Source: an uncultured Lachnospiraceae bacterium (GTDB lineage: Bacteria; Bacillota; Clostridia; Lachnospirales; Lachnospiraceae). Taken from it: a DNA stretch of 64,000 nt. Below are positions 53,801-62,654 of this stretch, one piece after another; the stretch's first letter is position 1, and the number at the start of each line of letters is the position of its first letter. A program made the position numbers and the translations under genes. The notes beneath the pieces were generated by a model that saw only the letters and a program-made list of their open reading frames with translations, was not told the DNA's origin and searched no databases. The stretch spans positions 110,333 to 174,332 of the forward strand of contig CAJUJK010000004.1 of assembly GCA_910586705.1 (NCBI GenBank). The letters run 5' to 3'.

Positions 53801-53866
53801 ACGCAAAAAGTAATTCTAACCGCTCACGGCATAGGCGGCTTCGTGGAGAATTACTAAGTTTTGCGT
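53801..53866 (+). promoter_or_regulatory. Long stem between binding-protein and ATPase genes
   Basis: ACGCAAAA plus AGTAATTCT (53801-53817) pair with AGAATTACT (53847-53855) and TTTTGCGT (53859-53866), with a three-base bulge and an inner CCGC/GCGG helix. There is no T-run. Such a structure may stabilise the binding-protein mRNA or reduce read-through. Confidence 0.6.
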
Positions 53867-53916
53867 GAGAGAATGTCTGAAAAGCGACATTTTCCGTTCG
53901 ATTGTGGAGGACAAGA

Positions 53917-54678
53917 ATGGATGTGCTCAAGGTTGAAAATCTCTCGGTCAGTTTTTACAGACCCGAGGGAGAAATAGAGGCTGTGAAAAACGTCAGTTTT
54001 TCCCTGCGGGAGGGGGAAATTCTGGCGGTGATGGGAGAGACGGGCTGCGGTAAAAGTGTGTTGTGCAAAAGCATACTGAAGCTTCTTCCGGATATTGCCA
54101 GAATCAAGACGGGACATATTTATGCCGGCGGAGAGGAGATCACCGATTATTCGGAAGAACAGATGCGGAAACTGCGGGGCAGCTTTTTTTCCATGGTTTT
54201 CCAGAATCCCATGACGGCGCTGAATCCGTGTATGTCCGTGGGCGCGCAGATCGTCGAGGCGGTGCGTCTGCACCAGCCCGGACTTTCAAGGAGAGAGCGG
54301 AGGCAGAGGGCGGCGGAACTGATGCATCTGGTGGGGCTTGACCATCCCGGGGAACGTGCCAGACAGTATCCTTTTCAGATTTCGGGGGGCATGGCGCAAA
54401 GGTGCGTCATCGCCATTGCGTTGGCGGCGCAGCCATCGGTCCTGTTCGCGGATGAGGCGACCACGGCGCTGGATGTGACGGTGCAGGCGCAGATTTTGGA
54501 CCTGTTTCTGGAACTGCGGAAAAAGACGGGCATGTCCATTGTGCTTGTCACACACAATCCGGGTGTGGCGGCAAGGACGGCTGACCGCGTGGCGCTGATG
54601 AAGGATGGGGAGCTGACAGGGGTCGGAGATGTGGAGGAAATTTTTGAGGAAATTATACATAGACAGAATGTTATATAA
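53917..54678 (+). CDS. nikD: ABC importer ATPase, NikD/DppD-like
   Basis: ATPase of 253 residues powering the adjacent permeases. Walker A GETGCGKSVL, Q-loop FQNPMTALNPCMSVGAQIVE, signature QISGGMAQRC, Walker B VLFADEATTALD and switch His in LVTHNPG. GGAGG six bases upstream sets the ATG. This is the only ATPase gene in the unit; NikE or DppF partners are absent, so it may form a homodimer or use a partner elsewhere. Overlaps the next gene. Confidence 0.93.
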   Translation: MDVLKVENLSVSFYRPEGEIEAVKNVSFSLREGEILAVMGETGCGKSVLCKSILKLLPDIARIKTGHIYAGGEEITDYSEEQMRKLRGSFFSMVFQNPMTALNPCMSVGAQIVEAVRLHQPGLSRRERRQRAAELMHLVGLDHPGERARQYPFQISGGMAQRCVIAIALAAQPSVLFADEATTALDVTVQAQILDLFLELRKKTGMSIVLVTHNPGVAARTADRVALMKDGELTGVGDVEEIFEEIIHRQNVI

Positions 54679-55645
54679 TGTGGGAAAATTTGTGCTGCGT
54701 GTTTTTGCGCTGTCTGTCCTCGTATTCACCATTTCCAGACTTGCGCCGGGCGATCCGCTTTACGCCTATTACGGGGAGCGGGTGGAGAAAATGAGCGTGG
54801 CGCAGCAGGAGCAGGCAAGGGAGAGACTTGGTCTCAATGAGCCGCTTTTTACCCAGTATGCGCGCTGGATGCAGGGGGCGTGTCGCGGCGATTTTGGCAT
54901 TTCCTATCAGTATAAGACGGACGTGAAGGAAGTGATTGCCGCGAGAATCGGCAATACCCTTATTCTGGGCGGTCTGGGATTTCTTCTGATTTTTGTGCTC
55001 GCACTCTGGCTCGGGCTTTTCTGTGCGTGGAGGGAGGACCGGGCGGCTGATCGGATTATTTGCAAAATCGGCACTGTGACAAGCTGCGTCCCAGAGTTCT
55101 GGCTGTCATTGCTTTTGCTTCTGGTGTTTGCGGTGTGGCTCGACTGGCTGCCGGGTTCCGGGGCATATTCCGTCGGAAAAGAGGGGGACGCGGCGGACAG
55201 GGCAGCGCATCTCGTTCTGCCGCTTGCGGTGGTGGTGCTGGGGCATCTGTGGTACTACGCTTTTCAGGTACGCAACAGGCTGCTTGAGGAGGTGCGGGCA
55301 GATTATGTGCTTCTTGCCAGAATGAAAGGACTGCGCGGAAAACAGGTATTGTACCGACACTGTCTGCGGGGGGCGCTGCCTTCTTATCTGAGCATGATGG
55401 CGGTGGCATTGCCCCATATACTCGGCGGTACCTATGTGGTGGAGACGGTGTTTTCCTATCCGGGCATCGGCACTCTGGCATATGAGAGCGCCAGATATCA
55501 GGATTACAATCTTCTGATGGTGGTGAGCCTGCTTACGGGGACGGCGGTTATTTTCTGCAACATGCTTGCCGGGATGATCAGCGGGCGGATTGACCCGCGG
55601 ATGCGAATACACGGCTTGCCGGGCGGCGGGGAGGTGAGGGGATGA
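54668..55645 (+). CDS. nikB: ABC importer permease, NikB/DppB-like
   Basis: Inner-membrane permease of about 325 residues with six predicted helices, beginning VGKFVLRVFALSVLVFTISR and APGDPLY. The cytoplasmic coupling loop is LARMKGLRGKQVLYRHCLRG and the late segment is GGTYVVETVFSYPGIGTL. The start at 54668 overlaps the ATPase stop by 11 bases and matches family length; an ATG at 54629 would overlap further. Ends inside the next start (ATGA), so the pair is coupled. Confidence 0.9.
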   Translation: MLYNVGKFVLRVFALSVLVFTISRLAPGDPLYAYYGERVEKMSVAQQEQARERLGLNEPLFTQYARWMQGACRGDFGISYQYKTDVKEVIAARIGNTLILGGLGFLLIFVLALWLGLFCAWREDRAADRIICKIGTVTSCVPEFWLSLLLLLVFAVWLDWLPGSGAYSVGKEGDAADRAAHLVLPLAVVVLGHLWYYAFQVRNRLLEEVRADYVLLARMKGLRGKQVLYRHCLRGALPSYLSMMAVALPHILGGTYVVETVFSYPGIGTLAYESARYQDYNLLMVVSLLTGTAVIFCNMLAGMISGRIDPRMRIHGLPGGGEVRG

Positions 55646-56499
55646 TGAAAAAGAAATTTCCCGCGCTTTCCTTACTTATATTGACTGCTATAGTCATTTT
55701 CTGCTTCGCCTGTGAAGGACTGATGGCAATGGACCCGCGTTACATGGATCTGGCGTACTGCAATGAGGCGCCGGGGAAAGAATTTTTCTTTGGCACCGAC
55801 ACAATGGGAAGGGATATTTTTTCCATGATATGCCACGGCGGCAGAATTTCCCTTACAATCGGGTTTCTCGCAACCCTTCTATCCACGATTCTGGCAGTTT
55901 TCGCGGGGAGTGTGAGCGGCTGCGCCCCCGCCCGGATAGACGGCGTTCTTATGGCGCTGACCGAACTTTTCCTAAGCGTGCCGGGGCTTCTGCTCACGGT
56001 TTTTCTGCAGGCTGTTTTTGGCGGGGCGAATGTGTACAGTCTGTCCGTTGTGATCGGGCTGACGGGCTGGATGAGTATGGCGAAGGTGGTGCGGACGGAG
56101 GTTTTACAGTTGAGACATACGGATTATGTGCTGGCGGCAAAGTGTCTTGGCGGCGGTTTTTTTCATGTGTTGTTCCGGCATCTGGCGCCCAATTTTTTCC
56201 CGTCTGTCCTGTTTATGGCAGTTATGAATGTGAGAAATGCGATAATTGCGGAGTCCACTTTGAGCTTCGTGGGACTGGGGCTTCCGGTGGAGGAAGTTTC
56301 ATGGGGCAGCATACTGTCCTTGTCGGAAAACGCGCTTCTCTCCCGCTCGTGGTGGATTATATTGATTCCCGGCGCTTTTTTGGTGGGAACCTTGCTCTGT
56401 CTGACAAATCTGGGCAATTATATGAGGGGGAATGCGAACAGAAGGCACAGCAATCTGGGATGTGAAAAGAATCATAAAAAAAATATGAAACAATTATAA
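55642..56499 (+). CDS. nikC: ABC importer permease, NikC/DppC-like
   Basis: Second permease of 285 residues. N-terminal helix (LSLLILTAIVIFCFACEGLM), then GTDTMGRDIFSMICHGGRIS typical of DppC/NikC, helices through VPGLLLTVFLQAVFGG, and coupling loop LAAKCLGGGFFHVLFRHLAP. Translationally coupled to the preceding permease. No fifth transporter gene follows: the next gene is a chemoreceptor 194 bases away. Confidence 0.92.
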   Translation: MMKKKFPALSLLILTAIVIFCFACEGLMAMDPRYMDLAYCNEAPGKEFFFGTDTMGRDIFSMICHGGRISLTIGFLATLLSTILAVFAGSVSGCAPARIDGVLMALTELFLSVPGLLLTVFLQAVFGGANVYSLSVVIGLTGWMSMAKVVRTEVLQLRHTDYVLAAKCLGGGFFHVLFRHLAPNFFPSVLFMAVMNVRNAIIAESTLSFVGLGLPVEEVSWGSILSLSENALLSRSWWIILIPGAFLVGTLLCLTNLGNYMRGNANRRHSNLGCEKNHKKNMKQL

Positions 56500-56693
56500 A
56501 TTTATTATAAAAAATGTCAAAAGATGTGGTATAATAATACTGTAACTACTATCTTTAATAACTTAGATGAATATACTGCTTTATTGCAAATCGTTTCCTG
56601 CTAGTCCTATGATACAGTTGTCTATTCGATTTTGTTCTATTCTGGTCTGTTTATCTATCTTATTAATCCAACATGTGAACGGGGGAAAACTTC

Positions 56694-58718
56694 ATGCGGG
56701 AAAAAAAGGGAGACGGCGCGGAAAAGGTTTCGCGCGCGAAAAACGACGGTCGGTTTGTCGGCATAGGAGAGAAAATTTCAAAGCGTTTTGGCAGGGTTAT
56801 TATGATCTGCTGTATTGTTCTGGGAGTGATCACATCGGTTTTGAGCTATATTTCTTCGATCAGCGCTGTGTCGGAGACGATCAATAATACGTCTGATGTG
56901 GCGGCAAATTATGTGTCTTCTGCGCTGCAGGAATTTGTGGCGATTGCCTACGAGACGGGCAGTATTGCGCGGCTTGCTGATCCGGAGAAGACGGTTGAGG
57001 AAAAGAAAGCTATTTTAGACCAGAGGATTAAGGACCATGATTTTGACGGCGGCTATCTGATTGACAGCAACGGTGTGGACGTCATCACAGGGCAGAATCT
57101 TTCTGACAGGGTATACTATAAGGAAAGTATGAAAGGAAATACCTATATTTCCACGCCGGCTTACAGTGAAGTGACAGGCAAAGTATCCTATGTGGTGTCG
57201 GCGCCTCTGTGGGAAGGCGGTATTCCCGGAACGACGCCGGTGGGTGTCATCGCCTACGTGCCGAACGGCGAGTTTTTGAATGATATCATGCGTTCCATTA
57301 AGGTCGGGGAGGGCGGCACCGCTTTTATGCTGGATAAAAACGGCATCACGATCGCGGATCTGGATTCCTCGCTGGTCGGTGTGGAGGACAGCATTGCCCT
57401 CGGAGATACGAATCCCAAGCTTAAGAAATACAGCGCGATCTGTAAAAAGATGATTACGGGAGCAAACGGAACGGGTACATATAGTTATAATGGAAAGACA
57501 AAAGTAGTCGCCTATTCCCCGGTTCCCGATACGGATGGCTGGAGTATCGGCGTGGCGGCGGTGAGAAATGAATTTTTAAAAATGTTTTTTATTTCTCTTG
57601 TGCTTACGGTTCTTCTCGTAGTGGCGTTTACGGTGTACGGCATTAAAGTCGGCGTGAAACTGGGCAGGGCAGTTGCCGCACCGCTTGGCAGGGCGGTAGA
57701 CAGACTGAAGCTTCTGGCGGAGGGAGACATCCATTCCGAAGTGCCGGAGCCGACGGAAAACGATGAGACAAAGATTCTGCTGGACTGCCTGTCAGAGACG
57801 ATGCAGGATCTGAATAAGATCATTACGGATATCAGCAGCGATCTGGCGGAGCTGGCGGATGGCAACTTTATGATCAATGTGGATGAGACATACAAAGGAG
57901 ACTTTGCCCGGATCAGCGACTCCTTCCGGGATATTGTCGGATCGCTCAGCGCTGCGCTGGGAGAGATTGATTCCAATGCGGAAAGTGTCAGAAAGGGCGC
58001 AACGGATCTGGCAGGCGCATCCCAGCTTCTGGCGGAGGGCGCAACGGATCAGGCGAGCGCGATTGAAGAGCTGACGGCGACGATGACGGATATATCGGAA
58101 AAGATTCATACCAATGCCGAGAATGCGGCGAAAGCCAAAAAAGTTGTGACCGGCATGAACGATCAGGTGAGCGAGAGCAATGCCCAGATGAAACAGAGTA
58201 CGGAAGCCATGGAGAGAATCAGGGAGGCTTCCGATAAGATCGCTGAGATCATCAGCAGTATTGAAGAGATCGCGTCCCAGACCAACCTCCTGGCACTGAA
58301 CGCCTCTATCGAGGCGGCGAGAGCCGGAGAGGCAGGAAAGGGCTTTGCGGTGGTTGCCACGCAGGTCGGTACGCTTTCCGAGCAGAGCAGCGAAGCGGCG
58401 AAAAATACAAAGCAGTTGATCCAGAATGCCATTCAGGCAGTAGAGGATGGAACCAGACTGGCAAATTCCACGGCAGAATCGCTGCTGCTTGTGGTTGAGA
58501 ACGCAAAGACGGTGGGGGATGCGATCGATGAGATTGCGTTAGCGTCTGAGGAGCAGGCGGATGCCACGGCACAGATCACGGAGGGCGTCAATCAGATCGC
58601 GCAGGTTGTGGAATCCAATTCTGCCACCTCCGAGGAGAGCGCGGCGGCATCGCAGGAGCTGTCGTCACAGGCGGATCTGCTCAAAGAACTGGTTGACAGG
58701 TTTAAATATCACGCGTAA
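56694..58718 (+). CDS. Methyl-accepting chemotaxis protein with Cache sensor
   Basis: Chemoreceptor of 674 residues. Cytoplasmic start, first membrane helix (VIMICCIVLGVITSVLSYIS), extracellular dCache-type sensor (GGYLIDSNGVDVITGQNLSD, SYVVSAPLWEGGIPG), second helix (FISLVLTVLLVVAFTVYGI), HAMP region and the signalling hairpin with tip IEEIASQTNLLALNASIEAA. Ligands for such sensors are often amino acids or organic acids. It is not next to che genes. A TATAAT-containing weak promoter precedes it. Confidence 0.94.
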   Translation: MREKKGDGAEKVSRAKNDGRFVGIGEKISKRFGRVIMICCIVLGVITSVLSYISSISAVSETINNTSDVAANYVSSALQEFVAIAYETGSIARLADPEKTVEEKKAILDQRIKDHDFDGGYLIDSNGVDVITGQNLSDRVYYKESMKGNTYISTPAYSEVTGKVSYVVSAPLWEGGIPGTTPVGVIAYVPNGEFLNDIMRSIKVGEGGTAFMLDKNGITIADLDSSLVGVEDSIALGDTNPKLKKYSAICKKMITGANGTGTYSYNGKTKVVAYSPVPDTDGWSIGVAAVRNEFLKMFFISLVLTVLLVVAFTVYGIKVGVKLGRAVAAPLGRAVDRLKLLAEGDIHSEVPEPTENDETKILLDCLSETMQDLNKIITDISSDLAELADGNFMINVDETYKGDFARISDSFRDIVGSLSAALGEIDSNAESVRKGATDLAGASQLLAEGATDQASAIEELTATMTDISEKIHTNAENAAKAKKVVTGMNDQVSESNAQMKQSTEAMERIREASDKIAEIISSIEEIASQTNLLALNASIEAARAGEAGKGFAVVATQVGTLSEQSSEAAKNTKQLIQNAIQAVEDGTRLANSTAESLLLVVENAKTVGDAIDEIALASEEQADATAQITEGVNQIAQVVESNSATSEESAAASQELSSQADLLKELVDRFKYHA

Positions 58719-58738
58719 TAAAGGGTATACGCAAAACG

Positions 58739-58767
58739 GCGGCGTTCGAAAAGGGCGCCGCTTTTTT
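58739..58767 (+). terminator. Terminator of the chemoreceptor gene
   Basis: GCGGCG (58739-58744) pairs with CGCCGC (58756-58761), followed by six Ts. Confidence 0.88.
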
Positions 58768-58889
58768 ACGTGCCTGCAAATTTACGGTGAAAGATGTAAT
58801 TGCTGCTGGTTTTAACGCGTAGTTTGTGTTAATATAGTTAAGTATGTCCGAAACATGCTTGAAAGAACTGCTTCGGAATGGAGGATAAC

Positions 58890-60170
58890 ATGAAGGAATT
58901 AAAAGGAAGCGGGTTTTTCCGTGTCCTGTTTAAGATGAATGTGTTACCGATTATACTGCTTACAATGGTAATCACAATTTTCAGCGCGGTACAGTTTGCC
59001 GCATCCATGAAAATAGAAGCGAAGAATGGTCTTGTAAATTTGAGCCGCACCGTAGTTACCTTGTATGACACGGTATATGAGGGCGATTACTACGCAGTAG
59101 AGAAAGACGGTGACGTGTATCTGATGAAAGGCGATCATACGCTGAATGACAATTTTGCGATTATTGATGCCATCAAAGAAAAGACAGGGGTAGACATTAC
59201 CGTTTTTTATCAGGATATCCGTATTATTACTACGATCCGTATGGATGGCGGAAAACGCGTAACAGGAACAAAGGCAAACGAAACCGTTGTAAACGACGTG
59301 CTCAAAGGCGGACATGCCCAGTTTTATTCCAGTACCATGGTGGAGGGTGTGCGGTATTTTTCCTACTATGAACCGCTTTATGGCGCTGATGGGACATGTA
59401 TTGGCATGATCTTCCTCGGAAAGCCTTCCGCGGAGGTGGAGAGACTGGTGCTCGGATCGCTCAGCCCGAACATTATTGTCGGACTGTTGACGCTGTTGAT
59501 CGCGTGTCTGGTGATCATCCGCTATTCCAGAGAACTCGTCACGGCGATCCGCAAAATGGAACTGTTTCTCGTTGCCATCACAAGGGGCGATCTTCACGAG
59601 GAGTTTGACCAGAATGTGCTGGAGCGCAAAGACGAACTGGGGGAGATGAGCCGCTATCTGATCCAGATGCAGAAATCGCTGCAGAAACTGGTGGAGCAGG
59701 ATATCCTTACCGGCTTATACAATCGCAGAAGCGGGGAAAAAATCCTGAAGCGGGTGTGCGAGAATTATGCGAAAGACGGGATACCGTTCTGTGTCGCCAT
59801 CGGCGATGTGGATCACTTTAAAAATGTCAACGACACATACGGACACGAATGCGGGGATGTGGCGCTCACAGAACTTTCCTCCCGGATGAAAGAGCACATG
59901 CGCGGGCATGGCTTTGTGGCGAGATGGGGTGGAGAGGAAATGCTGCTCGTGTATGACGGCGTGCATCTGGACAAGGCGGCCGCATACATGCAGGAACTGC
60001 TGGAGGCGATCCGCGAAAAACCCATTGTATATGGGGATGTGAAATTAAACATCACAATGACCTTTGGTCTCACCGAAGGAAACGGGGACAAAATCGAGCA
60101 CATTGTCCGGGATGCGGATGAAAAGCTGTATCGGGGGAAAAACAGCGGCAGAAATCAGATCGTGGTCTGA
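58890..60170 (+). CDS. Membrane diguanylate cyclase with extracellular sensor
   Basis: Makes cyclic di-GMP. The 426-residue protein has helix 1 (VLPIILLTMVITIFSAV), a Cache-like outer domain (KEKTGVDITVFYQDIRIITT), helix 2 (NIIVGLLTLLIACLVII) and a HAMP-like link. The C-terminal GGDEF domain has DILTGLYNRRSGEKILK, GDVDHFKNVNDTYGHE and signature RWGGEEM. GGEE should be active; Met replaces the usual Phe. The inhibitory RxxD site is absent (RGHG), so product inhibition is unlikely. ATG set by GGAGG five bases upstream. Confidence 0.92.
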   Translation: MKELKGSGFFRVLFKMNVLPIILLTMVITIFSAVQFAASMKIEAKNGLVNLSRTVVTLYDTVYEGDYYAVEKDGDVYLMKGDHTLNDNFAIIDAIKEKTGVDITVFYQDIRIITTIRMDGGKRVTGTKANETVVNDVLKGGHAQFYSSTMVEGVRYFSYYEPLYGADGTCIGMIFLGKPSAEVERLVLGSLSPNIIVGLLTLLIACLVIIRYSRELVTAIRKMELFLVAITRGDLHEEFDQNVLERKDELGEMSRYLIQMQKSLQKLVEQDILTGLYNRRSGEKILKRVCENYAKDGIPFCVAIGDVDHFKNVNDTYGHECGDVALTELSSRMKEHMRGHGFVARWGGEEMLLVYDGVHLDKAAAYMQELLEAIREKPIVYGDVKLNITMTFGLTEGNGDKIEHIVRDADEKLYRGKNSGRNQIVV

Positions 60171-60190
60171 AAAATTCTAGCATTTGCCGT

Positions 60191-60370
60191 TTACTGCTTT
60201 TTCTGGTTCCGCCGGTTCCTAGTGAATGTTATGAGAAAAAAGAAGAACAAAGCGCCGACGGATACTCTGGTAAACACTTCCGCGACCTGTTCGCTCAGAG
60301 TGACGGACAGGATCATGCGCACCGCGATAATTCCTACCATAGCTGCTACTGCAATAAATGCCTTTTTCAT
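60191..60370 (-). CDS. Very small two-helix membrane protein
   Basis: A 59-codon gene found by reading the minus strand from a strong AAAAGGAGATATC site 10 bases before its ATG. It encodes MKKAFIAVAAMVGIIAVRM, a short link, and a second helix (VGALFFFFLITFT), ending in a basic tail (RNRRNQKKQ). No family recognised. It is the only good reading frame in this gap and lies downstream of tandem LytTR-like repeats on its strand. Confidence 0.7.
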   Translation of the reverse strand: MKKAFIAVAAMVGIIAVRMILSVTLSEQVAEVFTRVSVGALFFFFLITFTRNRRNQKKQ

Positions 60371-60462
60371 AGTTTGATATCTCCTTTTGTTGTCGTATTT
60401 TGAGGTGTTTTGCTTTCTGGATTAAGGATATCAAATATGGGAAAAGGCATCCATTGATGTGG

Positions 60463-60505
60463 CTTACATTTTGCAATCGTAACTTACATTTGTGTAAGGT
60501 TACAT
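60463..60505 (-). promoter_or_regulatory. Tandem 20-base-spaced repeats, LytTR-like
   Basis: CTTACATT occurs at 60463-60470 and 60483-60490, exactly 20 bases apart. The second copy also takes part in an inverted repeat (GTAACTTACA ... TGTAAGGTTAC). The spacing and sequence resemble pairs of binding sites for LytTR-type response regulators. They lie upstream of the small membrane gene. Confidence 0.5.
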
Positions 60506-60539
60506 GTTTTTTGTCTGTCAGGCATTTCTTTGCGGGGCG

Positions 60540-61622
60540 TTACCTGCTTGTGACATACTCCTGCATCGGTTTTACCAGATAATGATTGACCGGCATTTTT
60601 TCGGTGGTGATATAGCCGGAGGGCGCGTCGATCAACATCGGTATGCGGTTGGTCAGCGTAGCGCAGGTCAGTTCCACCGTTGCCGGACGGTTTACCACGA
60701 TTGTCGTATCCGGCTCGCCCTCTAACGTCCACTCGTTCCTGTCCATATCTTTCGGACCGTACACATAGCCAAGGCACCGGGTTTCCAGCGTGATGCCCTC
60801 CTTGGTTTCAGTCGTTACAACGGCGGACATGCCCGTGGCGTATCCGGCCTTGATCGTCATGCCAAGGGTACTGGATTTCAAGTCCTCCTCGTGTGTGATC
60901 GGGATGCACTCCTGCGTCTGGGAGACAATGTGCAGTCCGAGGTGACTGCAGAGCCAGCCGTTCTGGTTCCACATATAGGAAGGTTCGATCACCCCGTCAA
61001 CGATCAGTTTTTCGGTTTCCTTGTAGGACAACCCATTGTATTTGCCAATCTGCTTTTCAAACTCCTCAACCGAAAGTCCTGCGCCATGTCCCTCCGCAAG
61101 CGCAATTCCGTAGTCCTCCACATTGTAGCTGCTGCTGCCGACGATTCTTTTTAAATGATGGATCGAACCGGCAAGCGTCGTGACCAGCGAGCCCCAGTAC
61201 ATATCCGGGTAGCCGCTGCCGCAGAGCGTGCAGTTGTTCGCCTTTGCCAGCGCATCCAGATCTTTGGTAATCTGGTACGATGAGTTCCACGGATATAGGG
61301 ATTCCTCGCAGGTGGAAATGGCGTTTACGCCGTTTTTGGCACAGACGGTAAAGGCGTCCTTCACGTCGATCATGGTGGAGCGGGTGGCAATAATGCAGAC
61401 ATCGGGCTTTTGTTCGCCTAAAATTCTGTCGGCTTCCTTTGCGTCGGAAACTTTGATGCCGACATGGTCTGAACCCATAATTTCTCCGATATCTTTGCCG
61501 ATTACGGCGGGATTCATGTCAAATGCCGCCACCAGTTCTGCGCCTTTCTCCAACACATAGCGCATCAGGTATACGCTCATTTTTCCGCAGCCGTATTGGG
61601 CGATTTTTATTTTTCTGTTCAT
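60540..61622 (-). CDS. DapB-like NAD(P)-dependent dehydrogenase (2,4-diaminopentanoate dehydrogenase-like)
   Basis: Cytoplasmic Rossmann protein of 360 residues. The N-terminus reads IAQYGCGKMSVYLMRYVLE, followed by a dihydrodipicolinate-reductase-like nucleotide domain (PDVCIIATRSTM) and a catalytic/dimer domain with GSGYPDMYWGSLVTTLAG. It resembles 2,4-diaminopentanoate dehydrogenase (Ord) of ornithine degradation, but no other gene of that pathway lies here, so the substrate is unproven. The start follows AAGGAGG. Confidence 0.8.
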   Translation of the reverse strand: MNRKIKIAQYGCGKMSVYLMRYVLEKGAELVAAFDMNPAVIGKDIGEIMGSDHVGIKVSDAKEADRILGEQKPDVCIIATRSTMIDVKDAFTVCAKNGVNAISTCEESLYPWNSSYQITKDLDALAKANNCTLCGSGYPDMYWGSLVTTLAGSIHHLKRIVGSSSYNVEDYGIALAEGHGAGLSVEEFEKQIGKYNGLSYKETEKLIVDGVIEPSYMWNQNGWLCSHLGLHIVSQTQECIPITHEEDLKSSTLGMTIKAGYATGMSAVVTTETKEGITLETRCLGYVYGPKDMDRNEWTLEGEPDTTIVVNRPATVELTCATLTNRIPMLIDAPSGYITTEKMPVNHYLVKPMQEYVTSR

Positions 61623-61757
61623 GGGGTGCCTCCTTTTTGAAAATGAATTTTTCGTATTGTTTGATCAATGCTATTATTATGATCCGATTCGGACGATGAT
61701 AACCCACTAAAATATGCCGTTGCAACGCAAAGTTGCGGAAACGCCACAACAAAATGA

Positions 61758-61785
61758 TAGACATTTTTTGCAGGTTTGCTATGAT
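61758..61785 (+). promoter_or_regulatory. Sigma-A-like promoter of the XRE-ABC cassette
   Basis: TAGACA (61758-61763), 16-base spacer, TATGAT (61780-61785), about 65 bases before the XRE start codon. Confidence 0.55.
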
Positions 61786-61850
61786 AAATCGGAAGCAGGA
61801 GACGGAAGATGGAAAAATAAGTCTGTGATGTTTCGGAAGGGAGGAAAAAC

Positions 61851-62654
61851 ATGACATTTGGAGAAAAGCTTTATAAACTGAGGAAGGCACAGGGATTTTC
61901 CCAAGAGGCGCTGGCTGAAAAACTGCATACGAGCAGACAGGCAGTCAGCAAGTGGGAAAATGACAACGGCTATCCCGAAACGGAAAAAATTATTCTGATC
62001 AGTAAGCTGTTTCAGATATCACTGGATGATTTGCTGATAGAGGAGAGGGAGATGGATGCAGAGTCCGACGCGGTATGCAGGGATGCAGAAAGTCGGTGTA
62101 GTGACAAAGGAAAAGAGGAGAATGGCTATTATATAAATCGGGAAACGGCAAACGGGTTTCTGCTCTATTATAAAAAGAAGTTTTTGCGGATAGCGGCGGC
62201 ATGTGGTCTTATTGCGGGCTGTAACGCGGTTTCCTATGGTTCGACGGAGCCCGGATTTTATGAATTGACGCTGCAGCCGCTTCTGGCTGTGGTGTCGGGC
62301 ATCACGCTGCTGTCTGTTGTGCTTTACCTTATCTTGAAGCAGAATCCTTACAGAAATCTCAGAAATAAGGAACTGCTCTTTGCGGAGGACGTGAGAAGAG
62401 AATTGCAGGAGGAGTTTTCCAAAATGAAAAAAGTATTGCTGGCAGGCATCGTGGTATGTCTGGCGGCTGTGGGGGTAAACGAAATGTATTCTGCGCGTGA
62501 TCTCAGTATCACAGCGGAGGCATTACAGCTTATAAGCGAAGCGCAGATACTGCGAGACAATGTGATCTATATGTTGCTGGCAGGCGTCTGCGTCTTTGTC
62601 ATAGTTTTGTGCGCGGGCGTGTACTGGTCTTACTCGGCATTGCTCAGAAATTAA
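61851..62654 (+). CDS. Membrane-bound XRE-type regulator
   Basis: Protein of 267 residues joining an N-terminal helix-turn-helix (EKLYKLRKAQGFSQEALAEK, TSRQAVSKWENDNGYPETEK) to a membrane part with about four helices (IAAACGLIAGCNAVSYG and VVSGITLLSVVLYLIL first, two more near the end). Such regulators sit before ABC transporters that respond to antimicrobial or envelope stress. It follows GGGAGG and lies 85 bases before the ABC ATPase, consistent with one transcript. Confidence 0.88.
   Translation: MTFGEKLYKLRKAQGFSQEALAEKLHTSRQAVSKWENDNGYPETEKIILISKLFQISLDDLLIEEREMDAESDAVCRDAESRCSDKGKEENGYYINRETANGFLLYYKKKFLRIAAACGLIAGCNAVSYGSTEPGFYELTLQPLLAVVSGITLLSVVLYLILKQNPYRNLRNKELLFAEDVRRELQEEFSKMKKVLLAGIVVCLAAVGVNEMYSARDLSITAEALQLISEAQILRDNVIYMLLAGVCVFVIVLCAGVYWSYSALLRN

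Noticed and set aside
52142..53806. 554-codon antisense reading frame opposite the binding-protein gene
   Set aside because: It mirrors the sense codons of a clear SBP family 5 protein, encodes a His/Arg-rich product with no family features and has no ribosome binding site.
56500..56693. Cyclic di-GMP riboswitch before the chemoreceptor
   Set aside because: The GEMM core blocks are absent; the stretch is mostly AT-rich with a weak TATAAT promoter.
60219..60476. 85-codon minus-strand frame between the cyclase and the dehydrogenase
   Set aside because: It lacks a ribosome binding site and overlaps, in another frame, a better 59-codon gene with a strong site.
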